Shown here piece by piece: positions 49,464 through 58,421 of a stretch of 64,000 nucleotides of DNA; position 1 is the stretch's first letter, and every line of letters begins with the position of its first letter. The notes under the pieces are model-generated. The model was given only the letters and a program-made list of their open reading frames with translations. It was not told where the DNA came from and searched no databases. The position numbers were made by a program, and so were the translations under genes. Origin of the DNA: Hymenobacter duratus (lineage in GTDB: Bacteria > Bacteroidota > Bacteroidia > Cytophagales > Hymenobacteraceae); the NCBI RefSeq assembly GCF_014698995.1, contig NZ_JACWZZ010000003.1, positions 496,001 through 560,000 of the forward strand, written 5' to 3'.

Positions 49464-50765
49464 ATGGTTTCTGCTTTTCCGGTCGACTACCAACAACTGT
49501 TTCGGACGCTGCCCGAAAACTTTCTGCTCATAGCTCCCGACGCCGACGCCACTATCGTCGACAACACGGACAGCCATGAGGCCGTGTCCCTGAAAAGCCG
49601 CCAATCAGTGGTAGGAAAGCCGTTTTTCGACGCATTTCCAGCAACTGATGAAGAATCGGCGGGCATTATCCGGGAGTCGCACGCGCATGTGCGCCAGCAT
49701 CTGACGTCCCACACCATGCCGCTGCTCCGCTACGACCTGGAGCGCCCCGAAGCGCAGGGTGGTGGCCTAGAGGAGCTGTATTGGGAAGCAACGCATTACC
49801 CGATTCTGGATGCGCAAGGCCAGCTGCAGTTTATTCTGCAGCGCACGCAGGACGTGACGGAGAAATACCGGGCCGCTTTGCAGGCTGCCGAAACCCAACG
49901 GGCCCTCAACGAAACCCAGAACCGCATGCGGTTCGTGCTGGAATCGGTGCCGATTCTGGTCTGGACCGCGCAGCCAGATGGTACGCGCGACTATTTCAAC
50001 CAGCGCTGGCTGCAGTTTACGGGCCGCGAGCTGGCCGATGAGCTGCAGAACGGGTGGATAGCCAACCTGCACGAAGACGACCGGGCACGGGTTCTGGAAA
50101 CCTGGGGCGAATCAGTAGCTACCGGCCAGCCTTACCAGGTAGAATACCGCCTGCGCCGAGCCGACGGGCAGTACCGCTGGATGCTGATGCGCGGCCTGCC
50201 CCGCCACGACGACGAAGGCCGCATTACGATGTGGGTAGGCGGTGGTGCCGACATCCACGACCAGAAACAGATGGTGCAGGAGCTGCTGGAAACCAACGAG
50301 CAGCAGGCGTTGCTTTCCGACCAGGCCTACGAGGCCTACCAGCTGGCCGTGCAGCAGCGCGAAACCTTCTTCAACCTGTTCATGCAGACGCCGGCCATGA
50401 TCTGCATTCTGCGGGGCGCGGAGCACCGCTTTGAGTTTGTGAACCCGGAGTATCAGAAGCTGTTCCCAAACCGTACGCTGGTTGGCAAAACGGTGGCCGA
50501 AGCAATGCCGGAAGTCGTGGAGCAGGGCTTTATCCCGCTCCTCGACAACGTGTACAACACCGGCGAAACATTTATCGGCAACGAAGTTGACATTATGCTT
50601 GACCAGGACGGCAACGGCCAGTTGCAGCGCCGCTACCTCAACTTCACTTACCAGCTGTTTCTGGAAGGTGGCCAGAAAGCCGGCATTACGGTGTTTGCCT
50701 TCGATGTAACCGACCTGGTGCTAGCTCGCCAGCAACTTCAGAACCCTGGTTCTTCCGCGCAGTAA
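49464..50765 (+). CDS. PAS-domain protein without an output domain, 433 aa
   Basis: Three PAS domains are visible: about 10-130 (ends LQFILQRTQDVTEKYRAAL), about 150-275 (FVLESVPILVWTAQPDGTRD, YRLRRADGQYRWMLMRGLPR, GADIHDQKQM) and about 300-425 (FNLFMQTPAMICILRG, LNFTYQLF, FAFDVTDLVLARQQL). The PAC linker coils that would lead to a HisKA domain are present, but the protein stops 15 residues later; no kinase, GGDEF or methyl-accepting part follows in any frame. It is cytoplasmic and probably signals through partners, perhaps the CZB-like protein encoded 45 bp downstream. Confidence 0.87.
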   Translation: MVSAFPVDYQQLFRTLPENFLLIAPDADATIVDNTDSHEAVSLKSRQSVVGKPFFDAFPATDEESAGIIRESHAHVRQHLTSHTMPLLRYDLERPEAQGGGLEELYWEATHYPILDAQGQLQFILQRTQDVTEKYRAALQAAETQRALNETQNRMRFVLESVPILVWTAQPDGTRDYFNQRWLQFTGRELADELQNGWIANLHEDDRARVLETWGESVATGQPYQVEYRLRRADGQYRWMLMRGLPRHDDEGRITMWVGGGADIHDQKQMVQELLETNEQQALLSDQAYEAYQLAVQQRETFFNLFMQTPAMICILRGAEHRFEFVNPEYQKLFPNRTLVGKTVAEAMPEVVEQGFIPLLDNVYNTGETFIGNEVDIMLDQDGNGQLQRRYLNFTYQLFLEGGQKAGITVFAFDVTDLVLARQQLQNPGSSAQ

Positions 50766-50810
50766 GATGGCATCCTATTCTTTCCACAGGCGACCATCCG
50801 GGGCAGTGCT

Positions 50811-51167
50811 ATGGACATAACCAACCTGGATTTCCAGCAGGCCCGCATCAAGCAGGTGCTGTTCAAGTCGCGCCTGCGTTCCGTGCTCTACGGGGTGCGG
50901 GAGGCAGACGACGCCCTGTTTTCGATGCAGCAGAACCCGCTGGGCGAGTGGCTGAACACCATCGTAAAACCGAAGTACGGCGCCTACCCCGAGGTGCGGG
51001 AGATTGAGCGGGTGCTGCAGCGGATGCTCGATTCCGGGCAGGCATTGGTGCGCCAATACCAGCGGGGGCAGCTGGAGGAGTCGCGCACCGGCCTGGAGCA
51101 GATTGACGGCTACGCCGACCAGATTGTGGCACTCCTGCAGAAAATGGAGCAAAGCAGTACCGCCTAA
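50811..51167 (+). CDS. CZB-like four-helix protein lacking zinc ligands, 118 aa
   Basis: A small helical protein whose layout follows the chemoreceptor zinc-binding (CZB) domain. ARIKQVLFKSRLRSVLYG takes the place of the first helix with its ligand His, NPLGEWL the place of CxLGxWL, and EIERVLQRMLDSGQALV the place of the helix with two ligand His. In all four positions the ligand is replaced (Q, N, L, L). The assignment is by pattern only. It follows the PAS protein gene by 45 bp in the same direction and is probably co-transcribed. It may bind a partner without zinc, or sense something else. Confidence 0.65.
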   Translation: MDITNLDFQQARIKQVLFKSRLRSVLYGVREADDALFSMQQNPLGEWLNTIVKPKYGAYPEVREIERVLQRMLDSGQALVRQYQRGQLEESRTGLEQIDGYADQIVALLQKMEQSSTA

Positions 51168-51190
51168 CCAAACTTCTATCTGGCTATCTG

Positions 51191-51793
51191 ATGCTTATCT
51201 ACGGTTACAAAACCACTCATCTGGTCACTAAACCAGCCGCTGGTTCCTGTCCGGTATGTGCTACTTGCGGGGCGCTGCAGCTGAGTGTATTCGGGCGGTA
51301 TGCGCATATCTACTGGATACCCCTGGTTCCGTTGGGCAAAGGTGGCCAGTCTGCGTGCAGCAACTGCCAGCAGGTAGTACCAGCCAAACAGCTTTCCCCG
51401 CAATTGAAGCAGGAACTGCAGGAGCTGAAGAGCCAGGTACGGGCTCCCTGGTGGCATTTCGCGGGCCTGGCTTTGCTTGCTGTGGGCCTCGGGCTGGCCC
51501 TGATAGGTCGCAGCAACCAGCATACGGAAAACCTCTCCTTCATACAGCAGCCGCGCGCCGGCGACGTGTATCGGATTCGCACCAAAGACGGCAATTACTC
51601 TTTGCTGAAAGTGCAGGGCGTAAGCGGCAATACAGTCCGGCTGCTGAGGAATAACTACGAGACAAGCAAGGTGACGAGCTTGGAAGGGCTGAACAAGCCC
51701 ATAAGGTTTGCCAGGGAGCCGATGGAGCTCACGCTTCTCGACTTGCAGATCATGGTTGAGAAAGACGAAATCATGGACATAGAGCGTCCGTAG
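51191..51793 (+). CDS. zinc-ribbon membrane protein of unknown function, 200 aa
   Basis: The N-terminal part has CPVCATCGALQLSVF followed by HIYWIPLVPLGKGGQ and CSNCQQVVP, a zinc-ribbon layout with an inserted IPLxPxG segment, a pattern I have seen in small bacterial zinc-ribbon proteins. A membrane helix (about 88-108, WWHFAGLALLAVGLGLALIG) divides it from a beta-rich C-terminal half (AGDVYRIRTKDGNYSLLKVQ). It starts 23 bp after the CZB-like gene and may share its transcript. Function unknown. Confidence 0.8.
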   Translation: MLIYGYKTTHLVTKPAAGSCPVCATCGALQLSVFGRYAHIYWIPLVPLGKGGQSACSNCQQVVPAKQLSPQLKQELQELKSQVRAPWWHFAGLALLAVGLGLALIGRSNQHTENLSFIQQPRAGDVYRIRTKDGNYSLLKVQGVSGNTVRLLRNNYETSKVTSLEGLNKPIRFAREPMELTLLDLQIMVEKDEIMDIERP

Positions 51794-51810
51794 CAGGCAC
51801 TGGCTGGGCC

Positions 51811-53355
51811 TCACCGGGCCGGGCCCTCCCACCGGGCCAGCGCCGCGCGGTGCTCCTGGTAGATCCGGTCCAGCAGCACGGAGTCGGGGCCGGTTACCAG
51901 GAAGATGGCGGTGCCCCGCTCCCGCGCAAACGGGTTGATGATTTCGCCCACCTGCCGGAGGCTGCGGCAGTGCCCGGCCACGCCGCCGGGCATATCGTCT
52001 TCTACCAGTATCAGCTGCTGAAACGGCTTGGTGGGCCGGGCCGGAAACCAGTGCAGATACGACCCGTTGAAGCTGTTGGCCGGGGGCAGCGGGCGGTTGC
52101 GGTTGTAGTAGTTGATGGCACCCGCCTGGCCGTAGTTGTCGCACTTGATGAGGGTGTGGGCACGCGTAGCGGCAGGCAGCGCCCGATACGTCTGCCACAC
52201 CTGGTCGGCCAGCTCCTGCCAGCCCAGCATATCGGCAAAATCCTGGGGCAGCACATGGTCTACCCCGTCTTCCCAGCGCAGCATACCCACGCCCCGATAC
52301 TGCTCGCCCACCACGCGCATGTAAGCAGGTGGATAGAGCGTAAACAGAAACGGCAGAAACGGCAGCATAAGGAGCACCGGCAGTACCAGCAGCGCCGGCC
52401 GCCATACCTGCGGGTGCCAGCGGCGTGCCACCCATTGCTCCAGCCACAGCGCCCCAAACGAAAACAGTATTGGGTAGTAGCCCAGCGCATAGTAGCTCTT
52501 GCCGTGCAGCACCGTCAGCAGCAGCAGGCCGGCAATGTAGAGCCAGCCCACGGCGCGGTAGGGCCGTAGCGGCCGGTACCACAGCAGCGCCAGCAGCCCG
52601 CCCCCCCAAACCCACACCGCCGGAAAGCACATCAGCAGCTGGTCTTTCCAGAAATCTGCCACCGACACGTTTACCAGCTGCGAGTCGTGAAGCAGAGCCA
52701 TGTGGTGCCAGAACGGAATACCGTGCGCCAGCTGCCACACCAAATTTGGGAGCCAGAGCAGCAGTGCCAGCCCGGCCGCGCCCCACAGGTGGCGGCTGGC
52801 CAGCAGGCGGCGCTGCGGCGTAAGCAGCAAGGCAGCCAGCAAGGCGGCGGCATAGAAAATGGTGGTGTACTTATTCAGCATGCTCAGGCCCAGCATGGCG
52901 CCCAGCCCATAGAGGTAGCGGGGCCGGCCAGTCTCGATATGACGGACCAGCGCATAGCTGCTGGCGGTAAAGGCCAGCACTTCAAACGAGTTGGGCTGGA
53001 ACAGGAAGTTGAGCCGGGCATAGGCCGTGATAAGGTAACTGATGCTGGCCAGCGCCACAGCCCAGCCTCCCCCACCCAGCTTCAACACCAGCCGGCCCAC
53101 CAGCCATATCGTGAGGCTACCCCAGAGAATCGGCCAGAACTTCACCCAGAACCAGCTACCGCCCAGAGCCATGGTCAGCCAGCTTTGCACTGCCGTGAGG
53201 GGTGGCACTTCCAAGTAGCCCCAGGCCAGGTGCCGGCCGTAGTTGAGGTACAGGTATTCGTCACGGTGCAGCTCGTAGGCGCGGCTGGCCAGCACGTAGC
53301 CGGACACAAACTTGAGCAGCGCAAACAACGGTGGCAGTAGGCGAGAGGGTTTCAT
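51811..53355 (-). CDS. GT39/ArnT-type membrane glycosyltransferase
   Basis: A 514-residue protein with about ten to twelve membrane helices and a soluble C-terminal domain. ELHRDEYLYLNYGRHLAWGY near residue 28 carries the Asp-Glu pair of the first external loop that marks GT39/ArnT enzymes. LNFLFQPNSFEVLAFTASSY follows. Such enzymes move sugars from a polyprenyl-phosphate donor to lipids or proteins outside the inner membrane. No other glycan genes are near. It converges on the zinc-ribbon gene with 17 bp between stops. Confidence 0.85.
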   Translation of the reverse strand: MKPSRLLPPLFALLKFVSGYVLASRAYELHRDEYLYLNYGRHLAWGYLEVPPLTAVQSWLTMALGGSWFWVKFWPILWGSLTIWLVGRLVLKLGGGGWAVALASISYLITAYARLNFLFQPNSFEVLAFTASSYALVRHIETGRPRYLYGLGAMLGLSMLNKYTTIFYAAALLAALLLTPQRRLLASRHLWGAAGLALLLWLPNLVWQLAHGIPFWHHMALLHDSQLVNVSVADFWKDQLLMCFPAVWVWGGGLLALLWYRPLRPYRAVGWLYIAGLLLLTVLHGKSYYALGYYPILFSFGALWLEQWVARRWHPQVWRPALLVLPVLLMLPFLPFLFTLYPPAYMRVVGEQYRGVGMLRWEDGVDHVLPQDFADMLGWQELADQVWQTYRALPAATRAHTLIKCDNYGQAGAINYYNRNRPLPPANSFNGSYLHWFPARPTKPFQQLILVEDDMPGGVAGHCRSLRQVGEIINPFARERGTAIFLVTGPDSVLLDRIYQEHRAALARWEGPAR

Positions 53356-53427
53356 GCCCTAATATAGCCGCTTGCGGATATGCAGAACCCGGCACCGGTT
53401 TTCAGAGCTCTGGCGGCCGTCGTTGGC

Positions 53428-53673
53428 TCACAACTCCTCCGGCAGCCGGATTTTGTGCAGATATTCGTTCAGGCCGCCGGGGTGCTGAAACAGATGAATA
53501 AACAGAATGTGCTCTTCGTCCTGCACGCGCCATTCCTCCGCATAAAAGTCGCTGAGCGCATAGAGGCGCAGCGTAAAGCTGTCTTCGCGCCGCTCGGCCA
53601 GGAAGTGGCCATAGCGCCGCAGGCAGTCGGCCTGCTGGCCCATCGGGAGCTTTTTGAATACGCGCAGATTCAT
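53428..53673 (-). CDS. conserved hypothetical protein, 81 aa
   Basis: A small soluble protein starting MNLRVFKKLPMGQQADCLRR and containing YGHFLAERREDSFTLRLYAL, FYAEEWRVQDEE and a closing LNEYLHKIRLPEEL. It looks like a single alpha/beta domain. No family recognised, although I believe homologues of this size are widespread in Bacteroidota. The ATG at 53673 is preferred over a start at 53754, which would overlap the region with the next gene's promoter. Confidence 0.7.
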   Translation of the reverse strand: MNLRVFKKLPMGQQADCLRRYGHFLAERREDSFTLRLYALSDFYAEEWRVQDEEHILFIHLFQHPGGLNEYLHKIRLPEEL

Positions 53674-53758
53674 TGATAGCCAGGCAAACCCGAAGATACA
53701 CCGGTCTGGTTCCGAAATAGCAGTGGCAGGGTGGCATATTACTCCACCAATCACCTCC

Positions 53759-53766
53759 TACCTTCG
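53759..53766 (+). promoter_or_regulatory. -7-like box placed for a leaderless transcript (TACCTTCG)
   Basis: TACCTTCG ends four bases before the ATG at 53771, the same distance as at 24902-24909. Transcription would start at the ATG. Confidence 0.45.
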
Positions 53767-53770
53767 CGGC

Positions 53771-55117
53771 ATGAAGACAATTCGATTTCCGCATCCGCTG
53801 GTGTTGCTGGTAGGGTTTATTCTGCTGGCCTGCCTGCTGAGCTACGTGCTGCCCACCGGTGTATTCAGCCGCCACCCCGACGCCGCCACCGGCCGCGACG
53901 TAGTAGTAGCCGGCTCCTACCACCGCGTGCCGGCCACGCCCGTCAGCCCGCTGCAGGCCCTGGTTGATATTCCCAAAGGCATGGTCGATGCGGCCTCGGT
54001 CATTTTTCTGGTGTTTCTGGCCGGCGGCGCTTTCACGGTAGTGGACCAGACCGGCGCCCTGCGCAGCGGCGTCGACTGGCTGCTGCGGCGGTTTCAGGGA
54101 CGTGAGGCTGTCGTCATTCCCATCATTTCGGTGCTGTTTGCCACCATGGGCGCCCTGGAGAATATGCAGGAGGAGATAGTGCCGTTGATTCCGGTGCTCC
54201 TGATTCTGATGCGGCGCATCGGCTACCCGGCCCTCACGGCGGCGGCCGTCAGCATTGGCTCGGCGGCGGTGGGCGCGGCGTTCAGCCCCCTGAATCCGTT
54301 TCAGGTGGGCATTGCCCAGAAGCTGGCGCAGCTGCCGCTGCTGTCGGGCGGCGGCTTCCGGCTGGCGTTTCTGATGCTGGCTCTGGCCATCTGGATTGCG
54401 GGCACCGTGCGCTACGCCCTGCGCCACCGCGTGCCGCCCGAAGCCAGCGCCGCCGCCGACCCAGCCGCCCTCACCGAAGGCCGCAACCACGGCCTAGTAC
54501 TGCTGCTGCTGTTCGCGGCTTTTGCCTTCTTCGCCTACGGCGTGCTCAAGCTGGGCTGGGACTTCGAGCAGATGGCAGCCCTGTTTTTCGGGCTCGGCGT
54601 GGTAGCCGGCCTCATCGGCGGCCTGGGCCTTACGGGCACCGCCGAAGGCTTCCTGGCCGGCTTCCGCGACATTGCCTTCTCGGCGCTGCTCATCGGGTTT
54701 GCGCGCGCCATTTTCGTGGTGCTGGAGCAGGGACAGATCGTCGATACCATCGTCAATGCGCTGTCGGCACCGCTGGCGGGGCTGCCGGTTACGCTTTCCG
54801 CATTGGGCATGATTGGGGTGCACACCGCCCTGCACCTGCCGGTGCCCAGCGTGAGCGGTCAGGCTGTGCTCACCATGCCGCTGCTGGTGCCCCTCTCCGA
54901 CCTTATCGGCCTTTCGCGCCAGGTGACGGTGCTGGCCTACCAGTACGGCGCCGGCCTCTGCGAGCTGATAACGCCCACCAACGGCGCGCTCATGGCCATC
55001 GTGGCGGCCTGCGGTGTGCGGTTTGATCAGTGGTGGAAGTTCGTGCTGCCGCTCTATCTGCTGCTGCTGGCCCTGGGCGCCGTGGCGGTGGTTGTGGGCA
55101 TTGCGGTGGGGCTGTAG
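53771..55117 (+). CDS. YfcC family transporter (C4-dicarboxylate/basic amino acid type)
   Basis: A 448-residue carrier of about twelve helices. It opens MKTIRFPHPLVLLVGFILLA, and after an extracytoplasmic loop has VIFLVFLAGGAFTVVDQTGA, TMGALENMQEEIVPLIPVLL and GSAAVGAAFSPLNPFQVGIA in the first half, with GFARAIFVVLEQGQIVDTIV and VPSVSGQAVLTMPLLVPLSD as the repeat in the second half. These are typical of YfcC/DcuC-like carriers. The substrate is unknown. The mRNA may be leaderless. Confidence 0.87.
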   Translation: MKTIRFPHPLVLLVGFILLACLLSYVLPTGVFSRHPDAATGRDVVVAGSYHRVPATPVSPLQALVDIPKGMVDAASVIFLVFLAGGAFTVVDQTGALRSGVDWLLRRFQGREAVVIPIISVLFATMGALENMQEEIVPLIPVLLILMRRIGYPALTAAAVSIGSAAVGAAFSPLNPFQVGIAQKLAQLPLLSGGGFRLAFLMLALAIWIAGTVRYALRHRVPPEASAAADPAALTEGRNHGLVLLLLFAAFAFFAYGVLKLGWDFEQMAALFFGLGVVAGLIGGLGLTGTAEGFLAGFRDIAFSALLIGFARAIFVVLEQGQIVDTIVNALSAPLAGLPVTLSALGMIGVHTALHLPVPSVSGQAVLTMPLLVPLSDLIGLSRQVTVLAYQYGAGLCELITPTNGALMAIVAACGVRFDQWWKFVLPLYLLLLALGAVAVVVGIAVGL

Positions 55118-55122
55118 CAGCA

Positions 55123-55160
55123 GAGCTATCATTGCGAGCAGCGCGAAGCAATGATAGCTC
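55123..55160. repeat. palindromic repeat, family C
   Basis: A 13-bp perfect stem (55123-55135 with 55148-55160) encloses a short GAGCAGCGCGAA loop. Fragments of this ATTGCGAG type also occur near 24026 and near 55265-55292. Confidence 0.75.
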
Positions 55161-55186
55161 TATCTGCAGAAAACGACTCTAAGCAG

Positions 55187-55231
55187 AAAGCCCTCCGGCG
55201 TTAGTGTACCACACTACTGCCGGAGGGCTTT
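55187..55231. terminator. terminator with nested hairpin
   Basis: A perfect 13-bp stem (55187-55199 with 55219-55231) contains an inner 6-bp stem (TAGTGT/ACACTA). It lies between the transporter gene and the convergent gene ending at 55304. Confidence 0.8.
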
Positions 55232-55303
55232 GCTGTAAGGAAAGTGTCTGCCACGAGCGAAAGGATTGCGTCGTCCTTCGTCCGCGCAATGACAGTGGCC
55301 AGC

Positions 55304-55714
55304 TTAATCCGGGCGCAGCTCGTCGGCGCGGAAGATGCGGGGCAGCTTGCGCTTGCGCTCCACAATCTGGTAGCTGGCCGTGTCCGACTGCTCATCCCAG
55401 AACACGTCGCTCACCACACCAAAGTGGCGGTAGCGGCCGGGTTCGGGCTGCACTTCCTCCACGGCGTCGCCGAAGCTGAAGGCCGGCCGGTGCAGGTGCA
55501 GCTCCCGGAACAGTTCGGGCCGCACCAGAAACTGCTGCTCGTCGTAGCGCAGCGTAATCCACTCGCCGTCTTCGTCTTCGGCAATTTTCTCGAACAGCTT
55601 GCCCACCGGTTCCAGCCACTCAAACGAGCGGCGGTTGGCAGGATGAATGTAGCGGAAGCCGTAGTCGGGCGTCCAGGGATACAGGCCGTAGATAACGGGT
55701 TTGGGTCGGGGCAC
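55304..55714 (-). CDS. conserved hypothetical protein, 136 aa
   Basis: A GTG start gives MPRPKPVIYGLYPWTPDYGF. The core has FRYIHPANRRSFEWLEPVGK, YDEQQFLVRPELFRELH and GRYRHFGVVSDVFWDEQSDT, an SH3-like or beta-barrel pattern of short strands. It resembles proteins I have seen under DUF6960, but I would not rely on that. An exact -7 box at 55760-55767 supports a transcript starting about 40 nt upstream. No operon partner. Confidence 0.7.
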   Translation of the reverse strand: MPRPKPVIYGLYPWTPDYGFRYIHPANRRSFEWLEPVGKLFEKIAEDEDGEWITLRYDEQQFLVRPELFRELHLHRPAFSFGDAVEEVQPEPGRYRHFGVVSDVFWDEQSDTASYQIVERKRKLPRIFRADELRPD

Positions 55715-55759
55715 TTGAAGAGAATGAAAGGCTGATTAGGTACGGAATGAACGACCTTC

Positions 55760-55767
55760 CAAAGGTA
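55760..55767 (-). promoter_or_regulatory. -7 box of the 136-aa hypothetical gene (TACCTTTG)
   Basis: The complement of 55760-55767 is TACCTTTG, an exact TAnnTTTG, 45 bp before the start codon; no -33 TTTG at the expected distance. Confidence 0.5.
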
Positions 55768-55847
55768 AAGGCTCCCGGACAATCCCCCCACGCCCCTGGT
55801 TTCTGCCCGCCTGCTTTGTGTTACCGGCTGCTCCTTACTGCCCAGGG

Positions 55848-58421
55848 CTAGTTTTTCACCACCCGCCGCACGAACGTGCTGCCGGCGGCGTAGCGCACTT
55901 TCAGCACGTAGGCCCCGGCAGGCAGCGTGGCTATGTCCAGGGTCATTACAGCCTCATTAGCCGAAACCAACCGGCTCATCACCACGCGGCCCAGGGCGTC
56001 GTGCAGTGCTACCTGCTCGGGGCGGCTGGCGGCGTCGAGGCGCAGGTGCAGCTGGTCGTGGGCCGGGACTGGCCACGCCTCGGTGCGGGGCGCCTGCCGC
56101 GCCGCGCTGGCGTGCAGCACGCTGGCATCGAGCAGACGGGCCAGGGCGTAGTTGGGCTGGTTGCTGCCCACCGGAGCAATCTGTCCGCCGACGAGCAGGG
56201 CGCCATCGGGCTGCACGGCCAGTGCCAACACGATATCATCCGGACTCATTGGCGTGTTGAAGGAGGCATCGGCGCTGCCATCGGGCAGCAGGCGCACCAG
56301 GCCCGAAGACGCCGCGCTGGAGCTGAAGATGGTTCCCCCGACCAGAATGCGGTTATTCGGCTGAATGGCGGCCGCGTTCAGAACCACAACATTGCCCGCA
56401 ATGGCGGCGCTGAAGGTGGGGTCAGGCATGCCGGTGGCAGACAACCGGGCCACCGAGCTGGTTGATACCCCGCCCATCTGGTCGAAATAGCCGAACACCA
56501 GCAGCCGGCCATCGGAGTAGCGGCGCAGGCCATTGATGGAAAAGGACTGGCTGCCCGACGTCACGGCCGCAAAAGATGGATCGGTGCTGCCACTGGGAAG
56601 CAGCCGCTGCACTACCGGGTTCTGGTAGGAGCCCACCACAATACGGCCATCGGGCTGCACCAGCAGGGCGGTTGGGTTGAGGGTGGCCGCGGGCTGAAAC
56701 GAATTGTCGATACTGCCAGTGGGCAGCAGCCGCTGAAACGAGCGGAACGTAATGCCGGAGCTGCCCGGCACCACCAGATTGCCCGCTACTAGCACCCCAC
56801 CATCGGGCTGCAGCGCCAGGCTGGTTATGGAATTGGTATTCAGAGTGCCAATACGCACCAGTGCAGGCATAAAGCTGGCGTCGCGCATGCCGGAGCTTTC
56901 CACCCGTACCAGCGACGTAACCGGCAGGCCATTATAAGTGGTAAACCGGCCGGCCACCAGGGCTTTGCCATCGGGCTGAAGCACCACCTCCGTCGGGTAG
57001 CCCTGCGTGATAGTGCTGGCGGCGGTATAGGCGGCATCCACGCTGCCATTGGCCAGCAGCCGGGCCAGGCCGCGCGCGGCACTCCCATTGATTTCCGAGA
57101 AGGCTCCTACTACCAGCAGCTTCCCGTCGGGCTGCTGCGCAAAGTCCTCCACCTGCCCGGCTGCCTGCAGGGCCGGGATGGGAAAGGTGGTATCGAGGGC
57201 GCCCGTGGAGAGCAGCTGGTTTACGCCGGCCGGCACCGCCGACACCGGTCCTCCCAGCACCTGGGGCGTACTTCCAACCAGCACCTGCCCCCCGGCCAGC
57301 AGCTGCAGCGAATACACCGACGTGCTGTTCTCGGGCGTGGCGGACACGCTCCAGGTGGGGTCGAGGGCGCCAGTGGCCGTGAAGCGAAGCACGTGGCCGG
57401 GCGGCGGCACTCCATCCCCAAAAGCCGCCAGGATCTTACCATCGGGCTGTACCAGCAGCGTGGCCGGCCCACCCGAAAAGGCCGGGCGGACTCCATAGTT
57501 CACCCCAGTAAAGGTGTTGTCGAAGGCGCCCGTGGCGCTAAAGCGCACCAGCGTCTGGGTTACGCCGGGCACCAGGTAGGTGCCGTTGAACGTAGCCGCC
57601 AGAATCCTGCCGTCGGGCTGCACGGCCACCGAGCCCACAAGGGCAGTAGCGGTAGTGATGGGGGCAAAGGTCAGGTCGAGGGTACCGTCGGCGTTGAAGC
57701 GCGCCAGGCCGCTGCGGGCCCGCCCGCCCGCCGTCCGGAACGAGCCGCCTGCCACCAGCTTGCCATCGGCGGGCTGGCGCACCACTACCGGCCCAAAGCC
57801 GCTCAGAATCAGGCCACCGGCCGTATTGGCCACAAACGGCTGGTCCAGCGTACCGTCTTCGTTCAGGCGCAGGATACCGGCGGCGGCCTGCCCGGCGTAG
57901 TTGGTGAAGTTGCCGGCCACCACCACCTTCCCATCGGGCTGCACCAGCACCGACGATACGCGGGTCAGGGAGCTGGGCTGCACCCGAAACGCCGGGTCGG
58001 GCAGGCCCGAGGGCAGCAGCCGCACCAGTCCGTAGTGCACCTGCCCGTTCAGCGTGGCTGGCCCAAACAGCGTGACGAGCACGCGCCCAGCCCCGGCGTC
58101 GGTGAGGCCCTGCGGCAGCCAGCTATAGTCGGCGATGTTCAGCGCAAACGTCGCGTCGGGGGTGCCTGTTGCCGAGTAGCGCAGCAACGGCTGCAGGGTT
58201 TTTACTCCGTCGGCCCGCACCAGGTCGTTGCCCAGCACCAGCCGCTCGCCGGTGCTGAGCTGCAGCGCCTGGAGCGCCGTAGCGGGCTGGTAGATCTGCA
58301 TGGGCCCGTAGCTGGCATCCACCTGGGTTTGGGCACAGACCCTGCTGAAAGGCAGCAGCAGCCCGCACAGCAGCCACACACGAGGCCAGCTCGATAACCG
58401 AGTAGTAAGCGTTTGTTTCAT
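55848..58421 (-). CDS. secreted delta-60 repeat protein with type IX sorting domain, 857 aa
   Basis: After a signal peptide (WLLCGLLLPFSRVCAQ) the protein is made of about twelve repeats of 50-60 residues with the motif ALQPDGxxLVxG and LARLxxxGxxDxxF, the delta-60 type, which should form a beta-propeller. Examples are VQPDGKVVVAGNFTNYAG and LQPDGKALVAGRFTTYNG. The last 80 residues (WPVPAHDQLHLRL, VALHDALGRVVMSRLV, LPAGAYVLKVRYAAGS) are a T9SS type A sorting tail, so the protein is exported to the surface. Function unknown. The gene stands alone. Confidence 0.88.
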   Translation of the reverse strand: MKQTLTTRLSSWPRVWLLCGLLLPFSRVCAQTQVDASYGPMQIYQPATALQALQLSTGERLVLGNDLVRADGVKTLQPLLRYSATGTPDATFALNIADYSWLPQGLTDAGAGRVLVTLFGPATLNGQVHYGLVRLLPSGLPDPAFRVQPSSLTRVSSVLVQPDGKVVVAGNFTNYAGQAAAGILRLNEDGTLDQPFVANTAGGLILSGFGPVVVRQPADGKLVAGGSFRTAGGRARSGLARFNADGTLDLTFAPITTATALVGSVAVQPDGRILAATFNGTYLVPGVTQTLVRFSATGAFDNTFTGVNYGVRPAFSGGPATLLVQPDGKILAAFGDGVPPPGHVLRFTATGALDPTWSVSATPENSTSVYSLQLLAGGQVLVGSTPQVLGGPVSAVPAGVNQLLSTGALDTTFPIPALQAAGQVEDFAQQPDGKLLVVGAFSEINGSAARGLARLLANGSVDAAYTAASTITQGYPTEVVLQPDGKALVAGRFTTYNGLPVTSLVRVESSGMRDASFMPALVRIGTLNTNSITSLALQPDGGVLVAGNLVVPGSSGITFRSFQRLLPTGSIDNSFQPAATLNPTALLVQPDGRIVVGSYQNPVVQRLLPSGSTDPSFAAVTSGSQSFSINGLRRYSDGRLLVFGYFDQMGGVSTSSVARLSATGMPDPTFSAAIAGNVVVLNAAAIQPNNRILVGGTIFSSSAASSGLVRLLPDGSADASFNTPMSPDDIVLALAVQPDGALLVGGQIAPVGSNQPNYALARLLDASVLHASAARQAPRTEAWPVPAHDQLHLRLDAASRPEQVALHDALGRVVMSRLVSANEAVMTLDIATLPAGAYVLKVRYAAGSTFVRRVVKN

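Noticed and set aside
49464..51167. PAS protein as a frameshifted histidine kinase
   Set aside because: No HisKA or HATPase motif is found in any frame downstream; the next frame encodes a different, complete small protein.
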